Assembly: GCF_018122735.1 (NCBI RefSeq)
Contig: NZ_JAGRRD010000001.1
Location: 158,706-222,705 of the forward strand
DNA: 64,000 nucleotides
Direction of reading: 5' to 3'
Origin: Azoarcus sp. L1K30
GTDB taxonomy: Bacteria; Pseudomonadota; Gammaproteobacteria; Burkholderiales; Rhodocyclaceae
Shown here: positions 38,047 through 46,182 of the stretch, in pieces
Layout: each line of letters begins with the position of its first letter
How positions within the stretch are numbered: the stretch's first letter is position 1
The notes under the pieces: model-generated
Database searches by the model: none
Told to the model about the DNA's origin: nothing
What the model saw: the letters and a program-made list of their open reading frames with translations, nothing else
Translations under genes and position numbers: made by a program

Positions 38047-38436
38047 ATGTATCAGGCGCTGAAGCACTTCCACGTTACCTGCGTCATTCTGAGCATCAGC
38101 GGATTCACGCTCAGGGGGTGGTGGATGTTTTCCGGCCATCGCCTGCTGAATCACCGCTTCACGCGTACGCTGCCCCACGTCATCGATACAGGCTTGCTTG
38201 CGAGTGCGATCGGGCTGGCAGCAATGAGCGGACAGTATCCCCTGCAGGCGTCCTGGGTGACGGCGAAGGTTGTCGGGCTCATCGGCTACATTTTTCTCGG
38301 AACAGTGGCGCTCAAGCGCGGCAAGACCCGATCGGTGCGCGCGGTGGCGTTTATTGCTGCCGTCCTGGTTTTCAGCTGGATCGTCTCGGTCGCACTGAGC
38401 AAGAACCCGGCCGGCTGGGTCGCCCTCGTCGGCTGA
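38047..38436 (+). CDS. SirB2-family integral membrane protein
   Basis: A 129-residue protein with four hydrophobic helices starting MYQALKHFHVTCVILSISGFTLRGWWM, with LPHVIDTGLLASAIGLA; this is the SirB2 family pattern. The molecular role of SirB2 proteins is not established. The start at 38047 follows TTGGAGGTCCAAGT. It lies between two FNR-type regulators and converges with fnr at 10 bp. Confidence 0.85.
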   Translation: MYQALKHFHVTCVILSISGFTLRGWWMFSGHRLLNHRFTRTLPHVIDTGLLASAIGLAAMSGQYPLQASWVTAKVVGLIGYIFLGTVALKRGKTRSVRAVAFIAAVLVFSWIVSVALSKNPAGWVALVG

Positions 38437-38446
38437 GCCGCAGTGC

Positions 38447-39187
38447 TCAGCGTGCGCCGGGCTGGTGCTGGATGAGTTTCTTCAGCCCGTCACCGTTGAG
38501 GATGCGAATATGCTTCTGCTGCACGCCCACCAGGCCGTCCTCCTGAAAACGGGAGAATGCCCGCGATACGGTTTCGAGTTTCAGGCCCAGGTACGAGCCG
38601 ATTTCTTCACGGGTCATGCGTAGATGAAACTCGGCGGCGGAGAAGCCGCGGGCAGTGAAGCGCTGAGACATGTTGAGCAGGAAGGCTGCCAGGCGCTCTT
38701 CCGCGCGCATTGAGCCGAGCAACATCATCACGCCATGGTCGCGCACGATTTCGCGGCTCATGACCTTGTGAAACTGATGCTGCAGGCCTTCTACGACACG
38801 CGACAGTTCCTCGAGCTTTCCATACGGAATCACGCAGACCTCGCTGTCTTCGAGGGCAATCGCGTTGCACGAATGAAGTTCGGTACTGATGCCGTCGAGG
38901 CCGAGAATTTCACCGGTCATCTGGAATCCGGTGACCTGCTCGCGGCCATCTTCCAGTAGTACATCTGTCTTGAACGAGCCGGCACGGATGGCGTAGATGG
39001 CCTCGAACAGGTCGCCTGCGCGATACAGCGGTTGCTGGCGCTTGATCTTGCGGCGGGCGCCGACGAGTTCGTCGAGACGATCGAGCTCCGTATCCGTCAT
39101 GCCGAACGGCAGGCACAACTCCAGGAGGTTGCACTGAGAGCAAGCTGTTTTCAGGCCTGCCGCAGTAAACGGCACTGATGCCTTCAT
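38447..39187 (-). CDS. fnr: Fumarate/nitrate reductase-type oxygen-sensing regulator
   Basis: A 246-residue FNR. The cluster cysteines C16, C19, C25 and C118 keep the same spacing as C20, C23, C29 and C122 of the E. coli protein, so a [4Fe-4S] oxygen sensor is expected. The HTH contains GLKLETVSRAFSRF with the TTGAT-reading E-x-x-S-R. It activates micro-oxic and anaerobic genes. The ATG at 39185-39187 is taken as start. It is divergent from hemN, with one FNR box (39240-39253) between them, which suggests autoregulation. Confidence 0.95.
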   Translation of the reverse strand: MKASVPFTAAGLKTACSQCNLLELCLPFGMTDTELDRLDELVGARRKIKRQQPLYRAGDLFEAIYAIRAGSFKTDVLLEDGREQVTGFQMTGEILGLDGISTELHSCNAIALEDSEVCVIPYGKLEELSRVVEGLQHQFHKVMSREIVRDHGVMMLLGSMRAEERLAAFLLNMSQRFTARGFSAAEFHLRMTREEIGSYLGLKLETVSRAFSRFQEDGLVGVQQKHIRILNGDGLKKLIQHQPGAR

Positions 39188-39239
39188 TTGCACTGTAAGC
39201 TTTCTCCGAATCGGGGAAGGGGTTGGAGAATTGTTGCCG

Positions 39240-39253
39240 TTGATCCAAGTCAA
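39240..39253. promoter_or_regulatory. FNR box shared by divergent fnr and hemN
   Basis: TTGATCCAAGTCAA is centred at 39246.5. For hemN this predicts a start near 39288, just before the ATG at 39308, an activating position. For fnr it would lie upstream of the leftward promoter and could autoregulate. Confidence 0.8.
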
Positions 39254-39307
39254 CCACAAATCGCCGACTTTCTGCCATTGTTAAGTACATTCTGACGCAG
39301 CCAAACC

Positions 39308-40699
39308 ATGACCAGCCAGCCAGACCTCATCTTCGATCCGCAGTTGATTCGTCGATTCGACATCAACGGGCCTCGTTATACCTCCTATCCTACCGCAGAC
39401 CGGTTTGTCGAGGCGTTCGACGCAAGCGCACTGAAGGACTGGTTGGCAAAACGTGCTGTAGGCGGCGTGAGTCGACCGCTGTCATTATACTTCCACATCC
39501 CTTTTTGTAACACGATTTGCTACTACTGTGCGTGCAACAAGATCATTACCAAGGATCATGGAAGGTCAGCCAAGTATTTGAATTATCTCGATAAAGAGAT
39601 TCAGATGCAGGCGGATGCGCTGGGTGGGACGCGGCAGGTCACGCAGCTGCATCTAGGCGGCGGTACGCCGACGTTCCTGTCGCACGAAGAAATGCACCAA
39701 TTGATGGCATCGGTGCGCAAGCACTTCAACCTGGTGCCTAACGGCGAGTATTCGATCGAGGTGGATCCGCGCAAGGTCGACTTCGACACCGTCGAGATGC
39801 TTGCCAATCTCGGGTTCAATCGCATGAGCGTCGGCGTGCAGGATTTCGCCGAAGACGTGCAGATTGCCACCAACCGCGTGCAGAGTGTGGAAGAGACCAA
39901 GCTGGTGATGGACGCCGCGCGCGCGACCGGCTTCAAGTCCATCAGCATGGATCTGATTTACGGCCTGCCCAAGCAGAATGTCATCAGCTTCAACCGTACG
40001 CTTGAGCAGGTACTGGAGCTGTCGCCCGATCGCATCTCGCTGTACAGCTACGCGCACCTGCCGGGGCTGTTCAAGCCACAGCGCAGGATCATCCCGATCG
40101 ACTTGCCGTCGGCCGATGCGAAGCTGCAGATTCTGCAGTTGGCGATTCGCCGCCTGACCGAAGCAGGCTATGTCTATATCGGTATGGACCATTTCGCCAA
40201 ACCCGAAGACGAACTGACCATCGCCCAACGCCAGGGCCGGCTTCACCGGAATTTCCAGGGCTATTCCACCCAAGCTGAATGCGACCTCCTGGCGTTCGGC
40301 GTGTCCGCCATCGGAAAGATCGGGCCGGTCTATTCGCAGAATGTGAAGACGCTCGACGAATACTACGATGCGCTTGATCGCGACGAACTGCCAGTGCTTC
40401 GCGGGGTGGAGCTGACGGCGGACGACTTGTTGCGGCGCTCGATCATCCAGGCCTTGATGTGTCACTTCGAGCTGTCGATCGAGTCGATCGAGATCGCCCA
40501 CCTGATCAAGTTCGGCGAGTACTTTGCGAGCGAACTGGACGATCTCCGCGCAATGGAAGAGGCGGGGTTGGTGAAGATCGATGACGAATGGATTAGCGTA
40601 TTGCCGGCTGGCAGGCTGTTGGTCCGGGGTATTGCGATGGTGTTCGACCGCTACCTGCGTTCCGATCGCGAACGTGCGCGCTATTCCCGCGTGATCTGA
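39308..40699 (+). CDS. hemN: Oxygen-independent coproporphyrinogen III oxidase
   Basis: A 463-residue radical-SAM enzyme that makes protoporphyrinogen IX without oxygen. The cluster motif is PFCNTICYYCACNKI (C-x3-C-x2-C, with a following Cys), and the N-terminal GPRYTSYPTADRF is diagnostic for HemN. It supplies heme for the cbb3 oxidase under low oxygen. It is divergent from fnr with an FNR box in the shared promoter, a classic arrangement. Confidence 0.97.
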   Translation: MTSQPDLIFDPQLIRRFDINGPRYTSYPTADRFVEAFDASALKDWLAKRAVGGVSRPLSLYFHIPFCNTICYYCACNKIITKDHGRSAKYLNYLDKEIQMQADALGGTRQVTQLHLGGGTPTFLSHEEMHQLMASVRKHFNLVPNGEYSIEVDPRKVDFDTVEMLANLGFNRMSVGVQDFAEDVQIATNRVQSVEETKLVMDAARATGFKSISMDLIYGLPKQNVISFNRTLEQVLELSPDRISLYSYAHLPGLFKPQRRIIPIDLPSADAKLQILQLAIRRLTEAGYVYIGMDHFAKPEDELTIAQRQGRLHRNFQGYSTQAECDLLAFGVSAIGKIGPVYSQNVKTLDEYYDALDRDELPVLRGVELTADDLLRRSIIQALMCHFELSIESIEIAHLIKFGEYFASELDDLRAMEEAGLVKIDDEWISVLPAGRLLVRGIAMVFDRYLRSDRERARYSRVI

Positions 40700-40772
40700 C
40701 GCGAAGCAGCGTCGCCGTGCGGTGCGGCGTAGAATGCACGCTCTGCGTCGTCTGGATCGGAACTGACATTAC

Positions 40773-41486
40773 ATGCCTGAAACAGGTTATCTCGCTGTTT
40801 TCCTCATAGGCCTGCTTGGCGGCACGCACTGTGTCTCCATGTGCGGCGGCATCGTGGGCGCGCTTACGGTGCAGGTGCATACCCCTGCAGGTCGAAACCG
40901 GCAGTGGCCGATTCATCTGGCCTACAATCTGGGGCGCATCGCTACCTACACCGGCATCGGCGCCGGACTGGGCGCGCTCGGTTCGGTGGGCATGCTCTAC
41001 GATGGCGTGCTGCCGGTTCAGATCACCTTGTACGTGCTCGCCAATCTCATGCTGGTGGCACTGGGCCTCTACCTGACCGGCTTTACCCGCCTGCTTGCCC
41101 CGGTCGAGAGGCTGGGGCACCAACTCTGGCGGCGTATCCAGCCGCTCAGCCGGCGCTTTCTGCCCGCGCGCTCGGTCAAGCAGGCGCTGCCCCTGGGGCT
41201 GTTGTGGGGGTTCCTGCCCTGTGGTCTGGTGTACTCGGTGCTGGCGACGGCGCTTGTCACCGGGTCCGCGGTACGTGGAGGAGGGCTGATGCTGGCTTTC
41301 GGACTGGGCACCTTGCCCAACTTGATGCTGGCGGGGATGTTGTTCAAACGCTTTCGCGATATCACCCGCAACGGCACCGTCCGTTTTGCCTCAGGCTTGC
41401 TGGTATTCGGCTTCGGCGTATTTGGCCTGGTCCATGCCCAGACCTTGGGCGGGCAACTCTGGAGCGGGGTGGTGTGCGCGACCTGA
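40773..41486 (+). CDS. Sulfite exporter TauE/SafE-like (UreH-like) membrane protein
   Basis: A 237-residue membrane protein with about six helices, the N-terminal motif GLLGGTHCVSMCGGIVGAL and the second half GLLWGFLPCGLVYSVLATAL, the usual internal-repeat form of COG2836. Members lie next to cbb3/fnr/hemN genes in many proteobacteria, and the conserved Cys residues suggest metal handling, possibly copper for oxidase assembly. It follows hemN by 73 bp in the same direction. Confidence 0.8.
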   Translation: MPETGYLAVFLIGLLGGTHCVSMCGGIVGALTVQVHTPAGRNRQWPIHLAYNLGRIATYTGIGAGLGALGSVGMLYDGVLPVQITLYVLANLMLVALGLYLTGFTRLLAPVERLGHQLWRRIQPLSRRFLPARSVKQALPLGLLWGFLPCGLVYSVLATALVTGSAVRGGGLMLAFGLGTLPNLMLAGMLFKRFRDITRNGTVRFASGLLVFGFGVFGLVHAQTLGGQLWSGVVCAT

Positions 41487-41524
41487 GTGAGCGTGTGCGG
41501 CCTCGCACCGCGCATTGAAGCTGC

Positions 41525-41938
41525 TCAATCGCCCTGTGACAGCGCGCGCAGAATCGGACACGGTGCGGGGGCATCGGTGCGCTCGCAACAGCCAACCAGT
41601 TCGGTCAGGGCTTTGCGCATGTCCTGCATCTGCCCGATACGCGCGTCGATGAGTTCGATCTTCGCTTGCGCCAGCGCCCGCGCTCGCTCCCGATCGGTGT
41701 CTTCGTTAAGGGCGAGCAGGCCATCGATCTCGTCCAGGGAAAAGCCCAGTTGTTGGGCACGTCGTATGGCTCGCAGGCGTACAAGGTCCTGCTCACCATA
41801 CACCCGGTAGGCCCCTCGCATTTGGCGAGGTTGTGCCAGCAGGCCACGACGCTGGTAGTAACGAATGGTCTCCACACCAACGGCGGCGGCCTTTGCCAGT
41901 GCGCCGATTGTCAGCGCCTTGCCTGTCTCTTGATTCAT
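41525..41938 (-). CDS. MerR-family metal-responsive regulator
   Basis: A 137-residue MerR-family activator. The winged HTH (TIGALAKAAAVGVETIRYYQRRGLL) and dimer helix are close to Tn-type MerR. The C-terminal metal loop keeps LVGCCERTDAPAPCPIL, matching Cys117 and Cys126 of MerR, but the helix cysteine (Cys82) is replaced: ALNEDTDRERAR has none. It is divergent from copA with a mer-type operator between them. By context it probably responds to copper or silver, though the incomplete cysteine set does not fit CueR or MerR exactly. ATG at 41936-41938. Confidence 0.85.
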   Translation of the reverse strand: MNQETGKALTIGALAKAAAVGVETIRYYQRRGLLAQPRQMRGAYRVYGEQDLVRLRAIRRAQQLGFSLDEIDGLLALNEDTDRERARALAQAKIELIDARIGQMQDMRKALTELVGCCERTDAPAPCPILRALSQGD

Positions 41939-41941
41939 CGC

Positions 41942-41972
41942 TTGACTCCGTACATGAGTACGGAGTTTACAC
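41942..41972 (+). promoter_or_regulatory. mer-type operator/promoter of copA
   Basis: TTGACT (41942-41947) and TTACAC (41967-41972) are separated by 19 bp, the overlong spacer that MerR proteins untwist. The dyad ACTCCGTAC-ATGA-GTACGGAGT (41945-41966) has perfect 9-bp arms and is the same core as the mercury-resistance operator of Tn501/Tn21. It drives rightward transcription toward copA. Confidence 0.85.
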
Positions 41973-42009
41973 TGCGCGCTATCGACTAGTCCCGCAAGGG
42001 GGATGCGCC

Positions 42010-44244
42010 ATGCCAACGGGATCATCAGGCGCGCCAGGGTTGGCGCAATCTGACGCTTCGAATCAAACGCTCGAACTCGCCATTAGCGGCATGACCTGTG
42101 CCGCCTGCTCCACCCGTCTGGAGAAGGTGCTCAATCGTCTGCCCGGGGTCGATGCCACGGTCAATCTCGCCACTGAAAGGGCCACCTTGCATTTCCCGCC
42201 GGGCGCACTCACGCTCGACGCAGCGAAGGCCGCGGTGGCGCGAGCGGGCTTCTCCGCCAGTGAAGCGACCCGAATCGTGCGCGATCAGGCGCGTGCCGAA
42301 CAGAAGGCGGCATGGGCCATCGAACTGCGCCATTTCTGGATTGCAGCGGCGCTGACGCTGCCGTTGGCGTTGCAGATGCCGGCGATGTTCGGACTGTGGC
42401 CAGGCGGTGAGACACAGCATGACCTGGTGCCGCGCGGGTTGCAGCTGCTGCTCGCCACTCCCGTTCAATTCTGGCTGGGTGCGCGCTTTTATCGCGGCGC
42501 ATGGGCGTCGTTGCGCGGGGGTGGGGCAAACATGGACGTACTGGTCGCACTCGGCACGTCGATGGCCTACTTCTACAGTCTGTTGGTGACGATTGCGGGG
42601 CGGCACGACCTGCACGTGTATTTCGAAGCGTCGGCCATGATCGTGACCCTGATCCTGCTTGGCAAACTGCTCGAGGCACGCGCCAAGGCGCGGACGACGG
42701 CTGCGCTCGACGCGCTGCTGCGCTTGCAGCCGAAGATGGCACGCATCGAGCGCGACGGCGAGCTGCTTGAGGTTCCGGTCGAAAGTCTGGCGCCGGGAAC
42801 TGTTTTTGTGCTTCGGCCGGGCGACGCGGTGCCGGTCGATGGCGTGGTCGAGGAAGGCCATTCCGCGCTGAACGAAGCCATGCTGACCGGAGAGAGTCTG
42901 CCGGTGGACAAGCAGCCGGGTGACAAAGTGTTTGCCGCGACCGTGAATGGCGACGCGGTGCTGCGTTGCCGCGCAACCGGTGTGGGGGCCAGCACCTTGC
43001 TGGCCGGAATCATCCGGCTGGTGGAGCAGGCGCAGGGGTCGAAGGCACCCGTGCAACGCCTGGCTGACCGGATCGCCGCCGTGTTCGTACCCGTCGTGGT
43101 CGCCATCGCCGGCATCACCTTTGCGGCGTGGTGGCTATGGTCGGGCGATTTCCAGCTGGCGCTGATCAATGCAGTCGCGGTGCTGGTCATTGCCTGCCCG
43201 TGCGCGCTCGGGTTGGCCACACCGACTGCGATCATGGTTGGTACTGGTCAGGGCGCGCGCGCCGGCATGCTGGTAAAGAATGCCGAGGCACTGGAGCTTG
43301 CCGAGCGACTGACGGTGCTGGCAGTGGACAAGACCGGCACCATAACCGAAGGCAAACCCGCGGTGACCGATGTCATGCCGGCGGGAGACTGGTCGGCGGC
43401 AGCCCTACTTGGCGCGGCTGCGGCGCTGGAGCAAAGCAGTGCGCACCCGATTGCGGCAGCGCTCTGCCAGGCGGCTCAGGCCGCGGGTTTGACGCTCGAA
43501 CGCACGAGCGATGTCCGTGCGGTGGCGGGGAGTGGAGTCGAGGGGCGCGTTGGCGCGCGGCGCGTCATGCTCGGCACGCCGGCCTACCTGAGCGCGCAAG
43601 GCGTCGCAGTGCCTGACGCCGATAGCACGCAGCTGTCATCCGAAGGCAAGTCACTGGTTGTCGTTGCCATCGACGGCGCGTACGCGGGTGTGATCGCCGT
43701 CGCAGATCGGGTGCGCAGCGATTCCGCGGCTGCAGTAGAACGCCTGCAGCGCAATGGGGTGAAAGTCGTCATGCTGACAGGCGATCATCAGGCGACGGCG
43801 AGGGCGATTGCGGAACAGGTGGGCATTGCCCAGTGGCGGGCCGGTGTGCTGCCGGCGGATAAGGCAGCGGTCGTGAATGAATTGAGGGCGGCTGGCGAGC
43901 GAGTCGGCATGGCGGGAGACGGCATCAACGATGCACCTGCGCTGGCTGCGGCAGAGGTGTCGTTTGCGATCGGTGTCGGGGCCGACGTTGCCGTCGAGGC
44001 GGCCGACATCACGCTGGTGCGCAACAGTCTGCATGGTGTGGCCGACGCCATCGACCTGTCGCGAGCGACGCTTGCGAAGATTCGGCAGAATCTTTTCTTT
44101 GCCTTTGTTTACAATGTACTCGGCATCCCTTTGGCTGCGATGGGGATGCTCAACCCGGTGGTCGCGGGCGCGGCGATGGCCATGAGTTCGGTGTCGGTGG
44201 TAAGTAACTCCCTGCTGCTCAAGCGCTGGAAAGCCGGGCAGTGA
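42010..44244 (+). CDS. copA: Copper-exporting P1B-type ATPase
   Basis: A 744-residue P1B ATPase with one N-terminal HMA domain (GMTCAACSTRLEKVL), eight expected helices, the Cu(I) motif ACPCALGLATPTAIM, phosphorylation site DKTGTITEG, SAHPIAAAL and GDGINDAPALA. It pumps Cu(I) (or Ag(I)) out of the cytoplasm. The start at 42010 follows AAGGGGGATGCG; an in-frame upstream extension overlaps the regulator and lacks support. It is read from the mer-type promoter and is followed by the copper chaperone gene. Confidence 0.95.
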   Translation: MPTGSSGAPGLAQSDASNQTLELAISGMTCAACSTRLEKVLNRLPGVDATVNLATERATLHFPPGALTLDAAKAAVARAGFSASEATRIVRDQARAEQKAAWAIELRHFWIAAALTLPLALQMPAMFGLWPGGETQHDLVPRGLQLLLATPVQFWLGARFYRGAWASLRGGGANMDVLVALGTSMAYFYSLLVTIAGRHDLHVYFEASAMIVTLILLGKLLEARAKARTTAALDALLRLQPKMARIERDGELLEVPVESLAPGTVFVLRPGDAVPVDGVVEEGHSALNEAMLTGESLPVDKQPGDKVFAATVNGDAVLRCRATGVGASTLLAGIIRLVEQAQGSKAPVQRLADRIAAVFVPVVVAIAGITFAAWWLWSGDFQLALINAVAVLVIACPCALGLATPTAIMVGTGQGARAGMLVKNAEALELAERLTVLAVDKTGTITEGKPAVTDVMPAGDWSAAALLGAAAALEQSSAHPIAAALCQAAQAAGLTLERTSDVRAVAGSGVEGRVGARRVMLGTPAYLSAQGVAVPDADSTQLSSEGKSLVVVAIDGAYAGVIAVADRVRSDSAAAVERLQRNGVKVVMLTGDHQATARAIAEQVGIAQWRAGVLPADKAAVVNELRAAGERVGMAGDGINDAPALAAAEVSFAIGVGADVAVEAADITLVRNSLHGVADAIDLSRATLAKIRQNLFFAFVYNVLGIPLAAMGMLNPVVAGAAMAMSSVSVVSNSLLLKRWKAGQ

Positions 44245-44274
44245 CGACTGGTTTTGTCCTCTAGGAGAATGACG

Positions 44275-44484
44275 GTGACTGAAGTGACGATCAAGGTGGA
44301 AGGCATGAGCTGTGGTGGTTGCGTACGCAACGTGACAGGCGTACTCAAGGCGCTGGCGGGGGTGGACGCGGCCGACGTGTCACTCGAGGAGGCTTCTGCC
44401 ACCGTGCGCTTCGACCCGGCCCGGGTTGATGTTGCCGCGCTGCGGCAGGCAGTCGAGAACGCCGGCTTCGACTCGCCGGCGTGA
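44275..44484 (+). CDS. copZ: Heavy-metal-associated (HMA) copper chaperone, CopZ-like
   Basis: A 69-residue ferredoxin-like HMA domain with the metal site GMSCGGCVRNV. It would carry Cu(I) to CopA. The start is taken as GTG at 44275, 7 bp after AGGAG (44263-44267); the ATG at 44269 lies only 1 bp from that ribosome site. It follows copA by 30 bp in the same direction and is probably co-transcribed. Confidence 0.9.
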   Translation: MTEVTIKVEGMSCGGCVRNVTGVLKALAGVDAADVSLEEASATVRFDPARVDVAALRQAVENAGFDSPA

Positions 44485-44533
44485 TGTGCTCTTATATCTT
44501 ATAATCCGGACACTTTTTCCACGGGAGGGTTAA

Positions 44534-45061
44534 ATGGGCTTGGACCTCGTAAAGGCCGGCAAGGATTTGCCGAACGATATCAACGTCATCATCGAAATCC
44601 CGGCGCAAGCCGATCCGATCAAGTTCGAGGTCGATAAGGAAAGCGGCGCTGTGTTCGTCGACCGCTTCATGGGTACCTCGATGCGCTACCCGATCAACTA
44701 CGGCTATGTTCCGCATACCGTCGCCGGCGATGGCGATCCTGTGGATGTCCTGGTCGTGACGCCGTTCCCGCTTTTCCCCGGTGCGGTGATTCGCTGTCGT
44801 CCGGTGGGCGTGCTGAAGATGGAAGACGACGGCGGCATGGATGCCAAGGTTGTCGCTGTTCCCGTGTCCAAGCTCACCCCGCTGTACGACAAGGTCCAGT
44901 CCACCGACGATCTGCCCGAGTTGCTGATGAAGCAGACCGTGCACTTCTTCGAGCACTACAAGGACCTGGAACCCGGCAAGTGGGTGAAGATCCTGGGCTG
45001 GGGCACGGTCGAAGAAGCGCGTCAGGAAATCCTGAACGGCGTGGCCGCTGCTGCAAAGTAA
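44534..45061 (+). CDS. ppa: Inorganic pyrophosphatase (family I)
   Basis: A 175-residue soluble family I pyrophosphatase, the same length as E. coli Ppa, with [11 protein letters not shown] holding the metal-binding aspartates and [11 protein letters not shown]. It hydrolyses PPi to drive biosynthesis. The ribosome site is GGGAGGG. It is a single-gene unit with its own rho-independent terminator. Confidence 0.97.
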   Translation: MGLDLVKAGKDLPNDINVIIEIPAQADPIKFEVDKESGAVFVDRFMGTSMRYPINYGYVPHTVAGDGDPVDVLVVTPFPLFPGAVIRCRPVGVLKMEDDGGMDAKVVAVPVSKLTPLYDKVQSTDDLPELLMKQTVHFFEHYKDLEPGKWVKILGWGTVEEARQEILNGVAAAAK

Positions 45062-45096
45062 GGCGTGCAGCCGGCCGCGACCGGTATCGCCTGGAG

Positions 45097-45122
45097 AAAC
45101 CCGCCGCAAGGCGGGTTTTTTT
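45097..45122 (+). terminator. Rho-independent terminator of ppa
   Basis: AAACCCGCC (45097-45105) and GGCGGGTTT (45110-45118) pair around GCAA and are followed by more T. It is 36 bp after the ppa stop. Confidence 0.95.
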
Positions 45123-45299
45123 GTCTACGCCAAGAATGCGAAACCGCCCGAGTATCGCCGGGAACCGTGAGGGGCATCGATGCAGCGGCGAGTGTCGCCG
45201 CCGGGACGGCAAAGGATCATAATCGAGCCACATCATTGACGACTGGCCGCTGTCCGTCCTGAATGTCCCGGGCGCAACGGTCACGCGGAGGGTGCAATC

Positions 45300-45587
45300 A
45301 TGAGCCACAAGCATCTGAACCTGTTGAGAACCATTTTCCAGGACCCGATCAACGGCAACATCCATTGGCGGGAGATCGAGGCCTTGTTGATTCACCTCGG
45401 GGCGAGTGTCGAGCCCGCACATGGTGCGAGGTTCAGGGTGCTGCTCAATCGGGTGGAGTTCTTCCTGCACCAGCCTCATCACAGCAGCACCTGCACCAAG
45501 CAGGACATCAAGATGCTGCGCGAGAATCTGTCGCGCGCCGGGGTCAGCCCGTCGGCGTACGAGGCCCAGTCGGCGCAGCAGCAGTAG
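45300..45587 (+). CDS. HicA-like small protein
   Basis: A 95-residue protein with the double-stranded-RNA-binding-like fold pattern of HicA mRNA interferases: HWREIEALLIHLGASVEP, then HGARFRVLLNRVEFFLHQPHH and KQDIKMLRENLSRAGV. The His in the turn (HGARF) corresponds to the HicA catalytic His. It begins after GGAGGGTGCAATC. No HicB-type antitoxin follows; the next gene is on the other strand and unrelated. It may be a stand-alone member or an RNA-binding relative with no toxin role. Confidence 0.65.
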   Translation: MSHKHLNLLRTIFQDPINGNIHWREIEALLIHLGASVEPAHGARFRVLLNRVEFFLHQPHHSSTCTKQDIKMLRENLSRAGVSPSAYEAQSAQQQ

Positions 45588-45718
45588 GCAATCGCGTGTA
45601 GTCGCGTTCAGGTACGGTTCGACCGTCCTGCAGGCAGTCGCTTTGCGTCTGTTACGCGGGCAGGGGGCCGGTCATCGTCGTTGGCGCGATCGCCTGGTCC
45701 GCTGCCCGGCGAACGAGC

Positions 45719-45988
45719 CTAGGCAGCCCGCAGTTCGCGAACACTGCATTTGGTGACACCAAAGGGCGTTTCCACCAGCAACGGATAGGACTCACCGTGA
45801 AAGGGCCCGAAGGTGCCGATGTTGTAGCCCACTACGCTCCCTTCGACCTGGCCGATCTGTACTCGCCGGCCGATCAGATAACCGTCCTCGATGGCTGCGG
45901 CAATTGCGTGTTCGACCGAGCCATGCCAATGCCTGGGATCAGGCGTGTTGCGGTCGCCATTGACGACGACGAATTGTTTCCTGTTCAT
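45719..45988 (-). CDS. Hypothetical protein (89 aa)
   Basis: An 89-residue soluble protein beginning MNRKQFVVVNGDRNTPDP, with a beta-rich core (GSVVGYNIGTFGPFHGESYPLLVET) and a Cys near the end (VTKCSVREL). It starts after AGAGGCCTGAC. I do not recognise a family. It is convergent with the HicA-like gene, 131 bp away. Confidence 0.55.
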   Translation of the reverse strand: MNRKQFVVVNGDRNTPDPRHWHGSVEHAIAAAIEDGYLIGRRVQIGQVEGSVVGYNIGTFGPFHGESYPLLVETPFGVTKCSVRELRAA

Positions 45989-46182
45989 GTCAGGCCTCTG
46001 CCAATCTATCAGGGCTGGATGTTGTAGTTATGATTAACGGCATCTCCATGCCGGGCATGACCTACTCTTAACGCTTCGCAGGCTTTGCCGCGTGATTTTT
46101 TTCACGTTTGCACCGGATTTCTGCATGCTGGCGGCTAGAGTGTCGTTTTTTTGCAATATTTCTTCCGGTTTGGAGGGGGCTC

